Source of the DNA: Psychrobacter sp. M13
GTDB lineage: Bacteria; Pseudomonadota; Gammaproteobacteria; Pseudomonadales; Moraxellaceae
Reading direction: 5' to 3'
Assembly (NCBI RefSeq): GCF_030718935.1
Contig: NZ_CP132194.1
Span: forward strand, 3,113,392 to 3,177,391
DNA: 64,000 nucleotides
Part shown: in pieces, positions 45,182-53,096 of the stretch
How positions within the stretch are numbered: the first letter of the stretch is position 1
How the letters are laid out: each line of letters begins with the position of its first letter
Translations under genes and position numbers: made by a program
Notes under the pieces: generated by a model
Told to the model about the DNA's origin: nothing
The model's database searches: none
The model's input: the letters and a program-made list of their open reading frames with translations, nothing else

Positions 45182-46474
45182 TTATAGGCGTAAGTAGCGA
45201 CCGCCTTGCTCGTTGATAACCCCTAATAACTCTAGCTCCATGAGCTGAGCGATGAGCTGAGCGGTACTTAATTTAGTGGTAACAAGTAGCGCGTCTAAAT
45301 CCTGCCCATGCCAATCTAGCTGCTCATAAACGTCAGTCAAATGCTCAGGAATGGTCACTTTCATTTTTATAGCGGTACTGATACTGGTATTGTTATTATT
45401 ACTTTTATCGCTACTAACATCAGTACTACTATCTGGCTGGACCTGAGTGCTCTGCTTGCTGACAGACTCAGAATTTTTAGATTGAGAAGAGAAGCCTACT
45501 GGTCGCTTAGCACTATCTGCCTTAGAGTGGTCTGACCTAGAGTACCCTGCTGGGATAGTGAGCTGCGCATCGACATCATCGAGCACTTGCTCAGGATGAT
45601 AGATCAATGTTGCGCCTTCGCGAATCAGATGCAGACAGCCTGTCGCATTATTATTATCGATATGACTGGGAATAGCAAAGACTTGCTTGCCTTGCTCGGA
45701 GGTCAATCTTGCTGTGATCAGCGAGCCGCTTTTTATAGTCGCCTCGGTGACAATAGTGGCTAGACTGAGACCTGCAACTAAGCGGTTGCGCCGCGGAAAA
45801 GTATGCTTATGCGGAAGAGTGTGCGGGAGTAGCTCACTAACGAGACAGCCGCCTTGCTCTATGATTTGGGTGAATAGCTGCTCATGATGAGTAGGATAGC
45901 AGACGTCAATACCTGTGCCCATCACACCGATAGTTCGCCCTTGATGCTCGACATGAGCTTGTGTCAGCGCCCCTAGATGCGCGCATTTATCTACTCCTAC
46001 TGCCAAGCCACTAGTAATCACGTAGCCGACTTGAGCTAGATACTGCGCCATATCAAAAGTAGTCTTTTGTGCATGAGGGGTCGGCTTACGACTACCGACC
46101 ATAGCTATCTGTGCTTGTTGCAGGCGCGCACTATTGCCGCGACAGAATAGCAGTGGCGGCGGATCGTAGATCTGTAATAACTGAGTAGGATATGCTGGCT
46201 GATCGGCGAAGAGTATCTGATACTTACCACTATCTAGCGCTATTACAATCTTATCAATACTAGCGATAGTTTGTTCAGGCTCTTCATGACGTGCCAGATG
46301 GGTCTGGTGAATACCTAACTCTCGCCAAGCGCTTAGCGTCGCAGACCATGCTTGCTGTGCGCCGCCAAAATAACTAATTAGCTTATGAAAAGCCTTTAAT
46401 GACGCATTCACCTCATACCACAGCGCTACTGTTGCGCGCTGATCTGCTGACAAGGTGGGCTTAGATGCCGTCAT
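45182..46474 (-). CDS. dprA: DNA-processing protein DprA
   Basis: 430 residues. Rossmann-like core: IAMVGSRKPTPHAQ, VITSGLAVGVDKCAHLGAL, VMGTGIDVCYPTHHEQL, FPRRNRLVAGLSLATIVTEATIKSGSLITARLTSEQGKQVFAIPSHIDN, and a C-terminal winged helix (ALLVTTKLSTAQLIAQLMELELLGVI). The Ser/Asn/Asp-rich linker (about 310-365) is long. DprA loads RecA on incoming single-stranded DNA in natural transformation. Same strand as tsaC, about 100 bp after the LysM gene. Confidence 0.93.
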   Translation of the reverse strand: MTASKPTLSADQRATVALWYEVNASLKAFHKLISYFGGAQQAWSATLSAWRELGIHQTHLARHEEPEQTIASIDKIVIALDSGKYQILFADQPAYPTQLLQIYDPPPLLFCRGNSARLQQAQIAMVGSRKPTPHAQKTTFDMAQYLAQVGYVITSGLAVGVDKCAHLGALTQAHVEHQGRTIGVMGTGIDVCYPTHHEQLFTQIIEQGGCLVSELLPHTLPHKHTFPRRNRLVAGLSLATIVTEATIKSGSLITARLTSEQGKQVFAIPSHIDNNNATGCLHLIREGATLIYHPEQVLDDVDAQLTIPAGYSRSDHSKADSAKRPVGFSSQSKNSESVSKQSTQVQPDSSTDVSSDKSNNNNTSISTAIKMKVTIPEHLTDVYEQLDWHGQDLDALLVTTKLSTAQLIAQLMELELLGVINEQGGRYLRL

Positions 46475-46572
46475 AATTCTTAGCTCTTAGTTAACCTGAC
46501 TTTTAGTTACTATTATCTTTAGTTACTCAGACTTTTAATTCATTGCATAACGACTGCAACTATCCTTAATCA

Positions 46573-47670
46573 CTACAGATACGGCGGTGGTAGCAATTGA
46601 TCCCCTACCCCTAATGGCAGCTCCGAGCTTAGAACATAAGCATAGCTAATATCGGCAAAAGTGTTGAATACCATGACCATACCGCTAGGCTCGCTTGGCA
46701 AGCGTACTGGGGTGTCGTTATCGATAGTATCGCGTACTAGTGGCCCTTTTTGATAGACGGTTAATACATCGCCAGGTTTTGCGCCTTGTGTGCTCCCTAA
46801 ATTAATGGCAACCACGCTACCACGAGCCGCTGAGCTAATAGAGTCCATGACTCGGATAATCATACCACCGCGCGTGACTGTTGCAGGTTCAGGATAGAAT
46901 ACTGGCGCGATGTTATTATTAAGCTCGACGAATACTCGATCCCCTTCACGGACTTCTTTGCCATAGCTGGCTGTCAGCTGAATACTAGAGACGCCCTCTG
47001 TCGTGGAACTCGTCACCAATCCTGTCGCTACTTGGGTCACCTCTAAGCCGATGACTCTTAGGGTTTTTGGATCAGTATATAACTCACCCTCACGATAAAC
47101 CCCATAGGTCTGACCGACAATAAGCGGTATTCCTTTGGCATAAATCTTATCACCGCTAGCAGTGATTAAATTACGGTTTTTTGAGGCCAATACATAAGGT
47201 GTGCTGTTAAAGTCTTGTGGATTGACGATTACGGTTTTGTCGAGCCATTGCTTAATAGCAGAGAGTGGAATAGCAGGAATGCTGTTGGCAACTGAGGTCA
47301 CAGTGACTGCACTACTCACTGCCACACCGCTCATTTGTTTTTCAATCCCAGCACAGCCCTCACCGGTATCAACACCGATCAAGGTTTTACCTTTGATAAT
47401 ACATAAAATAAGCACGTCATTAGGATAAATAAGATTAGGGTTTTTTATTTGCTTATTAGTTGCCCAAATCTCTTTCCAGCGCCATGGACTGTCCAGATAG
47501 CGACCTGAGATATCCCATAAAGTATCGCCTTTTTTGACGATATATCGATTGGGAGCATCGGCTTTGATAGTAGGCGCTGGATTATTGGCATGCGCGTTGC
47601 CCATTAATAGCGCACCACTAAAGGTGGTCATCAATAGCGCTTTCGCTAAACCGTTAAAGCTTATTTTCAT
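46573..47670 (-). CDS. LysM peptidoglycan-binding protein
   Basis: 365 residues from ATG 47670 (MKISFNG), which gives a clean signal peptide ending AHA; the frame extends 13 codons upstream. LysM domain: YIVKKGDTLWDISGRYLDSPWRWKEIWATNKQIKNPNLIYPNDVLIL. The rest contains two beta-rich segments (GQTYGVYREGELY and GDVLTVYQKGPLV) and no enzyme motif. Homologues next to dprA/tsaC in related genomes are envelope proteins of unknown role. First gene of a LysM-dprA-tsaC unit. Confidence 0.85.
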   Translation of the reverse strand: MKISFNGLAKALLMTTFSGALLMGNAHANNPAPTIKADAPNRYIVKKGDTLWDISGRYLDSPWRWKEIWATNKQIKNPNLIYPNDVLILCIIKGKTLIGVDTGEGCAGIEKQMSGVAVSSAVTVTSVANSIPAIPLSAIKQWLDKTVIVNPQDFNSTPYVLASKNRNLITASGDKIYAKGIPLIVGQTYGVYREGELYTDPKTLRVIGLEVTQVATGLVTSSTTEGVSSIQLTASYGKEVREGDRVFVELNNNIAPVFYPEPATVTRGGMIIRVMDSISSAARGSVVAINLGSTQGAKPGDVLTVYQKGPLVRDTIDNDTPVRLPSEPSGMVMVFNTFADISYAYVLSSELPLGVGDQLLPPPYL

Positions 47671-47973
47671 TATTATATCCATAAGAGTTAAGGTATAGCG
47701 TTTAAACAATAGACGCTATGATAATGGCTCTATTAAAATTTAAATTCTGGCTTACGTTTAATAGTAATTTACTAAGCTTAACACTACTGTAAGCTAACTG
47801 TACCATAGCATAATATTAGCGATTTTTTATAGAAAACTTATGGCTTATAGATATGAACACTTTTATACAGAATACTCATAGTGTTTCACATGAAACAAAA
47901 TTTTCATATCGCTGAGCTTCTAAGTCTATAAATACTATTAACAAGGTAGCATCAATGTTCTATATAGCTAGTG
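47671..47973. other. Intergenic region with a parS-like site
   Basis: 303 bp AT-rich gap between thrC and the LysM gene. Besides the parS-like 16-mer at 47882-47897, nothing recognisable. Confidence 0.5.
47882..47897 (+). promoter_or_regulatory. parS-like ParB binding site 2
   Basis: TGTTTCACATGAAACA, identical to site 1; in the gap between thrC and the LysM gene. Confidence 0.65.
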
Positions 47974-49395
47974 TTAAGCTGGATTAGCCATAACTTTTTG
48001 ACGAATTTGCTCAGCGACTAATTCGGCTTTATTGTCTAAGATAACCACATGCTGCTCTAAGTCCTCTAAGCCTTCGGTATGCTTAGGACGAGCAATATCT
48101 ATAGGGCCGATAGCCTCGACGATCGTCTCTGCAAACTTAACAGGCAGAGCGGTTTCAGCGCAGATGATAACCTCTCCTGCTTGCTGCAATTCTTTAGCGA
48201 CTTTAATACCATCAGCCGTATGCGGATCGACCAGCTCACCATGTTGCTCATATAACGCTTCAATGGTTTGCAAACGGTCAGCGTGAGTTGATTTGCCAGC
48301 GGCAAAACCATAGCGTGAATTGACCGCTTCCATTAGCTCTGCTAAATCAAAGCCCTGCCCTGACTTCACCCCTTCAAATAACTCATGTACACGAGCGCTA
48401 TCTTTATCGAGTAATAAATAGACAAAGCGTTCAAAGTTAGACGCTTTAGAGATGTCCATTGAAGGGCTTGAAGTGACATAAGTTTTGTCCGTAGCGCGTG
48501 GCTGATAGGCACCTTGATTAAAAAAATCATTAAGTACGTCATTCTCATTGGTGGCCACAATCAAGCGTCCGATAGGCAAGCCCATCTCACGAGCAATGTG
48601 ACCTGCGCAAATATTGCCGAAGTTACCAGATGGTACGCTAAAGCTAACTTGCTCATTATTGCTATCAGTTACCGCAAAGTAAGCCTTAAAGTAATAAACA
48701 ATCTGTGCCAGTATCCGTCCCCAGTTAATAGAGTTGACTGTACCTAAGTTATAAGCGGCTTTAAACTCAGCATCTTGTTGCAGCGCTTTGACGATATCTT
48801 GGCAATCATCAAACATGCCGTCGATGGCGATATTATGGATATTAGCATCGGTCAAGCTATACATCTGCGCGCGCTGAAACTCGCTCATTTTGCCATGCGG
48901 CGAGAGCATAAAGACTTCGATGTTATCTTTACCCCGTAGCGCATATTCGGCCGCACTACCCGTATCGCCGCTAGTCGCGCCAATGATAGTAATACGCGCG
49001 TCTTGACGCTTAAGCACATACTCAAAAGCATTACCCAAGAATTGCATGGCGACATCTTTAAAGGCGAGCGTTGGGCCATTGGATAAGCCTAAAATATACA
49101 AGTCATCTTCAAGCTTACGCACAGGAACGATCTCAGCATCACCGAATACTTCAGCAGTATAAGTACGCTCGATAATATCTTTTAGATCTGCATAAGGAAT
49201 ATCAGTGGCAAAGCGTTGCATAATGGCTAATGCTAAATCTGGATAACTCAGCGAGCGCCACTCTTCTAAAGTAGCCTCATTAACATTTGGATAGTGCTCA
49301 GGCAGCATCAAGCCACCATCAGGAGCTAGCCCCATTAATAACACATCACTAAAATCCATCGGCTCGGTCTGACCACGGGTACTGATATATTTCAT
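47974..49395 (-). CDS. thrC: Threonine synthase
   Basis: 473 residues. N-terminal MKYISTRGQTEPMDFSDVLLMGLAPDGGLMLPEHYP, PLP lysine in GPTLAFKDVAMQFLG, IGATSGDTGSAAEYAL, VNSINWGRILAQIVYYF, SVPSGNFGNICAGHIAREMGLP. It converts O-phosphohomoserine to threonine. Length matches the long type found in proteobacteria. No leader peptide is seen upstream. Confidence 0.95.
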   Translation of the reverse strand: MKYISTRGQTEPMDFSDVLLMGLAPDGGLMLPEHYPNVNEATLEEWRSLSYPDLALAIMQRFATDIPYADLKDIIERTYTAEVFGDAEIVPVRKLEDDLYILGLSNGPTLAFKDVAMQFLGNAFEYVLKRQDARITIIGATSGDTGSAAEYALRGKDNIEVFMLSPHGKMSEFQRAQMYSLTDANIHNIAIDGMFDDCQDIVKALQQDAEFKAAYNLGTVNSINWGRILAQIVYYFKAYFAVTDSNNEQVSFSVPSGNFGNICAGHIAREMGLPIGRLIVATNENDVLNDFFNQGAYQPRATDKTYVTSSPSMDISKASNFERFVYLLLDKDSARVHELFEGVKSGQGFDLAELMEAVNSRYGFAAGKSTHADRLQTIEALYEQHGELVDPHTADGIKVAKELQQAGEVIICAETALPVKFAETIVEAIGPIDIARPKHTEGLEDLEQHVVILDNKAELVAEQIRQKVMANPA

Positions 49396-49450
49396 GTTTT
49401 GTCCTGTCTTTGATCGTTTTTAAATATGAGATTGTGAAATTTGTATTGGT

Positions 49451-49522
49451 CGTAGGCTAATGCTTTCAGCCCAGCTAATAACTTTGCTAAATCAAGATGC
49501 TGGGTTAAAAACCCAGCCTACG
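49451..49522. repeat. REP-like hairpin repeat (family B)
   Basis: CGTAGGCT (49451-49458) pairs with AGCCTACG (49515-49522), and the palindrome CTGGGTTAAAAACCCAG sits at the right end. Related to 18816-18836. Confidence 0.6.
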
Positions 49523-49561
49523 TAATGTTAACTAACCAAATCACAAGGCAACCTATGCAAC

Positions 49562-50128
49562 TTAAAACCAGCTGTCTACAATCTTTTCCCACTCTTCTTT
49601 TATTGGTTTTGCAGGGAAAGGTATGTTTATCTCCTCACCTCTATCATAATACTCTTTACTAATTTCTGAATTGAGTTGTTTAAAAACCTGTATAAAATTG
49701 TCTCTGTCAAAAATCACTTTAGGAATACCTATAAACCATTCGACTGCTTCAGCATTTTGTTTTTCTATGTCATCAATTAAAACACCAAATCTTTCCCAAT
49801 AGACAAATTTTTTGTCGTAGCGCTGTTCGACAACTCTAACAGTGCAATCCAAATCCACGTCATCAGGGCAGGTTAGAATAGGAACATAGGTAACTGATCT
49901 ATTCTCTGGCAAACCCAAGTATTGCCAGACAGCTTCCGTCTCTGCATGATCATATAAATCTAAAGCGATGGATAAGCTGCTATCACTAACCTCATTATAA
50001 GGTTTACTATGATTGTCAGTATATTGAGCAAGCCATTCATTAATAGCTATATAATCAATAGCAAACGTAGAATAAAAAATTTCAGGACGCCATTTATTCT
50101 GCACGGTTATAACTGAAAGCTTATTCAT
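49562..50128 (-). CDS. Hypothetical protein downstream of rsmB
   Basis: 188 residues, acidic and soluble, rich in Trp and Tyr (NEWLAQYTD, AVWQYLGLPENRSVTYVPILTCPDDVDLDCTVRVV, YDKKFVYWERFGVLID, PIKEEWEKIVDSWF). No family recognised; the composition resembles immunity-like proteins of polymorphic toxins, but no toxin gene is near. Its ribosome site AGGAT overlaps the TAG stop of rsmB 9 bp upstream, so it is translationally coupled to it. The gene is more AT-rich than rsmB, which may mean acquisition. Confidence 0.6.
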   Translation of the reverse strand: MNKLSVITVQNKWRPEIFYSTFAIDYIAINEWLAQYTDNHSKPYNEVSDSSLSIALDLYDHAETEAVWQYLGLPENRSVTYVPILTCPDDVDLDCTVRVVEQRYDKKFVYWERFGVLIDDIEKQNAEAVEWFIGIPKVIFDRDNFIQVFKQLNSEISKEYYDRGEEINIPFPAKPIKEEWEKIVDSWF

Positions 50129-50137
50129 CTAATTATC

Positions 50138-51664
50138 CTACTGCTTTTTGAGCAACGCATAATAAAAGCCATCACCTTTTAACTCGTCTATAGGCAAACA
50201 CTGACGACCGATATCTTGCTCAATACCCCAATTACACTCTTCGGTAAGTTCGATAACGCTAGCGTCAGTATGATGATTAACAAACTCCTGCATCTGCTCG
50301 ACGTTTTCTTGTTTTAATATTGAACACGTAATATAGAGCAGATAACCACCCACTTTGAGTTGTGGCCATAGATTATCTAATATCTCGCTTTGCAAACGTG
50401 CGGTTTGCTCGACATCTTCTTCACTACGCAAGATACTAATATCAGGATGGCGACGAATAACCCCAGTCGCCGTACAAGGCGCGTCTAACAATATTGCGTC
50501 AAATACGGGTGCATTATTGTCTTTGGCTTTATTCTGTCCTTGCCAGCGCGTAGCATCCGCACAAACAATCTCAAGCTGCACGTTGTCGGTATTTTTAAGA
50601 TTTAAACGCTCAAGGTTCTCATGAATACGAGTAATACGCGGCGCTTCGTTATCGATAGCCGTTAGCTTAAGCGTGTGCTTTTGCTCATCGGTTTGTTCAG
50701 TATCAGACTGTTTCACATGAAACAACGACTCTTGCTTATCGGAATTTAATAACTCTATCCAATGGGCAAGCTTACCACCAGGGGCGGCGCAAGCATCTAA
50801 TATCTGTAAGTCATCGGTGTTGTTATCACTACTAATCTTACTGATAAGCGCTTGATTGATCAAAGGCGCTGCCAACTGAGCATACATATCCTGAATACTA
50901 ACGACACCTTCAGCGAATGACGGTAAGCCACTGACCGCTGTGGTTTGCTCTAAACGTAATACTGGTATAGTTACAGTAGCCGCCTCAGAAGCTTCGCTAG
51001 ACAACTTTAAGCTAGTGTTTATCTCAACCAAATCAGCACTAATATCTGCATCTACCAATATCTGCTGATAACTCTCTACAGAATTGATTGTAGTATTGAC
51101 TCGCAAAAACATCGGCGCAGGCTGTCGCAGGCCTTGCATGAGATCATCATAATCACCAGACCAGTCATGCTTTAGCTGATAGGCGAGCCAATTGGGCAGG
51201 CTATGTTTTTTATCGCACTTTTTACGGAATTTGCTAGGATTTTTGGCGACTTTACGCAAGATAGCATTGACTAAGCCACTGGCATGAGCGAACTCAATCT
51301 CTTTGACCGACTCTACGGTCTCATGAATCGCCGCATGGTCAGCCACTTCTAGATACAGCAGTTGCGTCAAGCCAACTTGGATGGTCGTGCGTACTTCTAT
51401 CTCGTCGATAGGATTATCCGCTAAGCTATCAAGCAGACGCTCAAGCGCGTACCACTGACGTAAAGTAGTTAGCAGCAAGGCATGGGCAAAGCCTTTATCA
51501 CCTTCATGTAAGCTATTAAGTAACGGGTCGAGGACATTAGATAAAGACTGCCCATTTTGAATAGCTAGCAAACAGCGAATCACCCGCACCCGTACGCTGC
51601 CGATCATTTTTAGATTACTGGATGGTTTGTTCTTATTGTTTCTAGCGGTTGCGGGTTGTCTCAT
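50138..51664 (-). CDS. rsmB: 16S rRNA (cytosine-967-C5)-methyltransferase
   Basis: 508 residues. N-terminal NusB-like domain (VIRCLLAIQNGQSLSNVLDPLL), then Fmu/NOL1 methyltransferase: MFLRVNTTINS, SIQDMYAQL, SAM motif DACAAPGGKLAHWIEL, Cys motifs LDAPCTATGVIRRHPDI and YITCSILKQENVEQ. The parS-like site 3 falls in the insertion LFHVKQ after ELLNSDKQES. Longer than the ~430-residue E. coli enzyme owing to linkers. Downstream of fmt by 96 bp. Confidence 0.9.
   Translation of the reverse strand: MRQPATARNNKNKPSSNLKMIGSVRVRVIRCLLAIQNGQSLSNVLDPLLNSLHEGDKGFAHALLLTTLRQWYALERLLDSLADNPIDEIEVRTTIQVGLTQLLYLEVADHAAIHETVESVKEIEFAHASGLVNAILRKVAKNPSKFRKKCDKKHSLPNWLAYQLKHDWSGDYDDLMQGLRQPAPMFLRVNTTINSVESYQQILVDADISADLVEINTSLKLSSEASEAATVTIPVLRLEQTTAVSGLPSFAEGVVSIQDMYAQLAAPLINQALISKISSDNNTDDLQILDACAAPGGKLAHWIELLNSDKQESLFHVKQSDTEQTDEQKHTLKLTAIDNEAPRITRIHENLERLNLKNTDNVQLEIVCADATRWQGQNKAKDNNAPVFDAILLDAPCTATGVIRRHPDISILRSEEDVEQTARLQSEILDNLWPQLKVGGYLLYITCSILKQENVEQMQEFVNHHTDASVIELTEECNWGIEQDIGRQCLPIDELKGDGFYYALLKKQ
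50709..50724 (+). promoter_or_regulatory. parS-like ParB binding site 3 (inside rsmB)
   Basis: TGTTTCACATGAAACA within the rsmB coding sequence; encodes FHVKQ on the minus strand. It lies in a variable insertion, so it is not explained by conserved protein sequence. Confidence 0.65.
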
Positions 51665-51760
51665 ATGACTTAATTTCCTGTGCCGTATTAGGGCATTTAC
51701 ATAGACTTATTGAGTTGATTGATCTGTACTTTGAATTATTTATGATTATCAGTGTTACAT

Positions 51761-52876
51761 TCAGTCAGTGCCAAGTTCAGCGCTAAATTGGTCACCATCA
51801 TCGAGCTGATTACCATGACAAATTTGCTCTGCGCTAACAGGTTTGCCACCTGCAAATTGCAAATTTGTGATAGCGAGTGTACTGCTTGGTTTGTCACTGT
51901 TAGTAGAGTTGACCAATTCATCTGCACCGCAAGCGACTAAAATTGCTTTACGACCGACGCTGATAATCGTACCCGCTGGTTTATCCGTTGGTTGAGTATG
52001 ATTCACGGGTAAACTGGCTAAAACTTTAACTCGCTGACCGTTTAAAAAAGTATAAGCGCCTGGCCATGGATTCAAGCCGCGAATTTGTCTTTCAATATGA
52101 GTTGCAGACTTCGACCAGTCGATTTCGCCTTCAGACTTGATTAGCTTTTGGGCATAATTAGCTTGGGCTTCATCTTGGACTTGCGCCTGTGCTTGATAGC
52201 TTGAGATATCTTTTAGTACAGTAGCAATAGCGCTAGCGCCAAGCTCTGCCAGTTTATCATGTAAGCTTGCCGCGCTATCAGTAGTCTCGATAGCACAGCT
52301 AGTCTTAAAGAGCATATCACCTGTGTCTAAGCCCTTATCCATCTGCATAATAGTAATGCCCGTCTCACTATCACCAGCGAGTAGCGCTCGATGAATAGGC
52401 GCCGCCCCGCGCCAACGCGGTAATAATGAACCATGAATATTAAGACAGCCAAGCTCCGGTATACTTAACACGCCAATGGGCAGAATAAGCCCATAAGCGG
52501 CCACGATCATCACATCAGGCTGATAAGTGCGCAAGACTTCTCTAGCCGCAAGACCTTCGGTCACTGACTTTTTGAAGGTAGCAGGTTGTTCGACAGGAAT
52601 ATCATACTCAAGCGCCACTTGCTTGACCGCAGATACTGATAGCTTTTGCCCGCGTCCCGCCTTACGATCTGGCTGCGTATAGACCGCTACTATCTCTATA
52701 TTTAGCGCGTCTTGCTGAGCAATCAAAGCGCTAAGGCTAATAGCCGCAAATTCAGGCGTCCCTGCAAATACTACTCTTAGTGGCTGTAGTTTATTGTCAG
52801 TAGCTAACGGCTCAGCTAATAGATCGTCAGTAGGATTTGTAAAAGTAGTCTTAGTAGCAGTCATAATAGTAGTCAT
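51761..52876 (-). CDS. fmt: Methionyl-tRNA formyltransferase
   Basis: 371 residues. After a ~30-residue N-terminal extension the core reads LRVVFAGTPEFAAISL, TQPDRKAGRGQKL, VEQPATFK, DVMIVAAYGLILP, CLNIHGSLLPRWRGAAPIHRALLAGDSETGITIMQMDKGLDTGDML, and the C-terminal OB-like RQIRGLNPWPGAYTFLNGQRVKV. Usual length is ~315; the extra includes an N-terminal extension and a Thr/Ser/Asp-rich tail. It formylates initiator Met-tRNA. Confidence 0.93.
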   Translation of the reverse strand: MTTIMTATKTTFTNPTDDLLAEPLATDNKLQPLRVVFAGTPEFAAISLSALIAQQDALNIEIVAVYTQPDRKAGRGQKLSVSAVKQVALEYDIPVEQPATFKKSVTEGLAAREVLRTYQPDVMIVAAYGLILPIGVLSIPELGCLNIHGSLLPRWRGAAPIHRALLAGDSETGITIMQMDKGLDTGDMLFKTSCAIETTDSAASLHDKLAELGASAIATVLKDISSYQAQAQVQDEAQANYAQKLIKSEGEIDWSKSATHIERQIRGLNPWPGAYTFLNGQRVKVLASLPVNHTQPTDKPAGTIISVGRKAILVACGADELVNSTNSDKPSSTLAITNLQFAGGKPVSAEQICHGNQLDDGDQFSAELGTD

Positions 52877-53096
52877 AGTAGATATAGGGCGTGTTGAGAA
52901 TAAACACTTAATGCATTATAGGTGAGTTTGTAGCGATGTGCTATTACTCATGATTCATAGTTCATGATGATGGATATGCTGCACTCAAAGCAGTCGTCCA
53001 TGCTAATATACTAAAACTTACTATTCAATTTATAGTAGCTCGTTGCTAGCTGCTAGTAATATAGGGTCATTGGTATTTTAACTACTGCATACAAAT

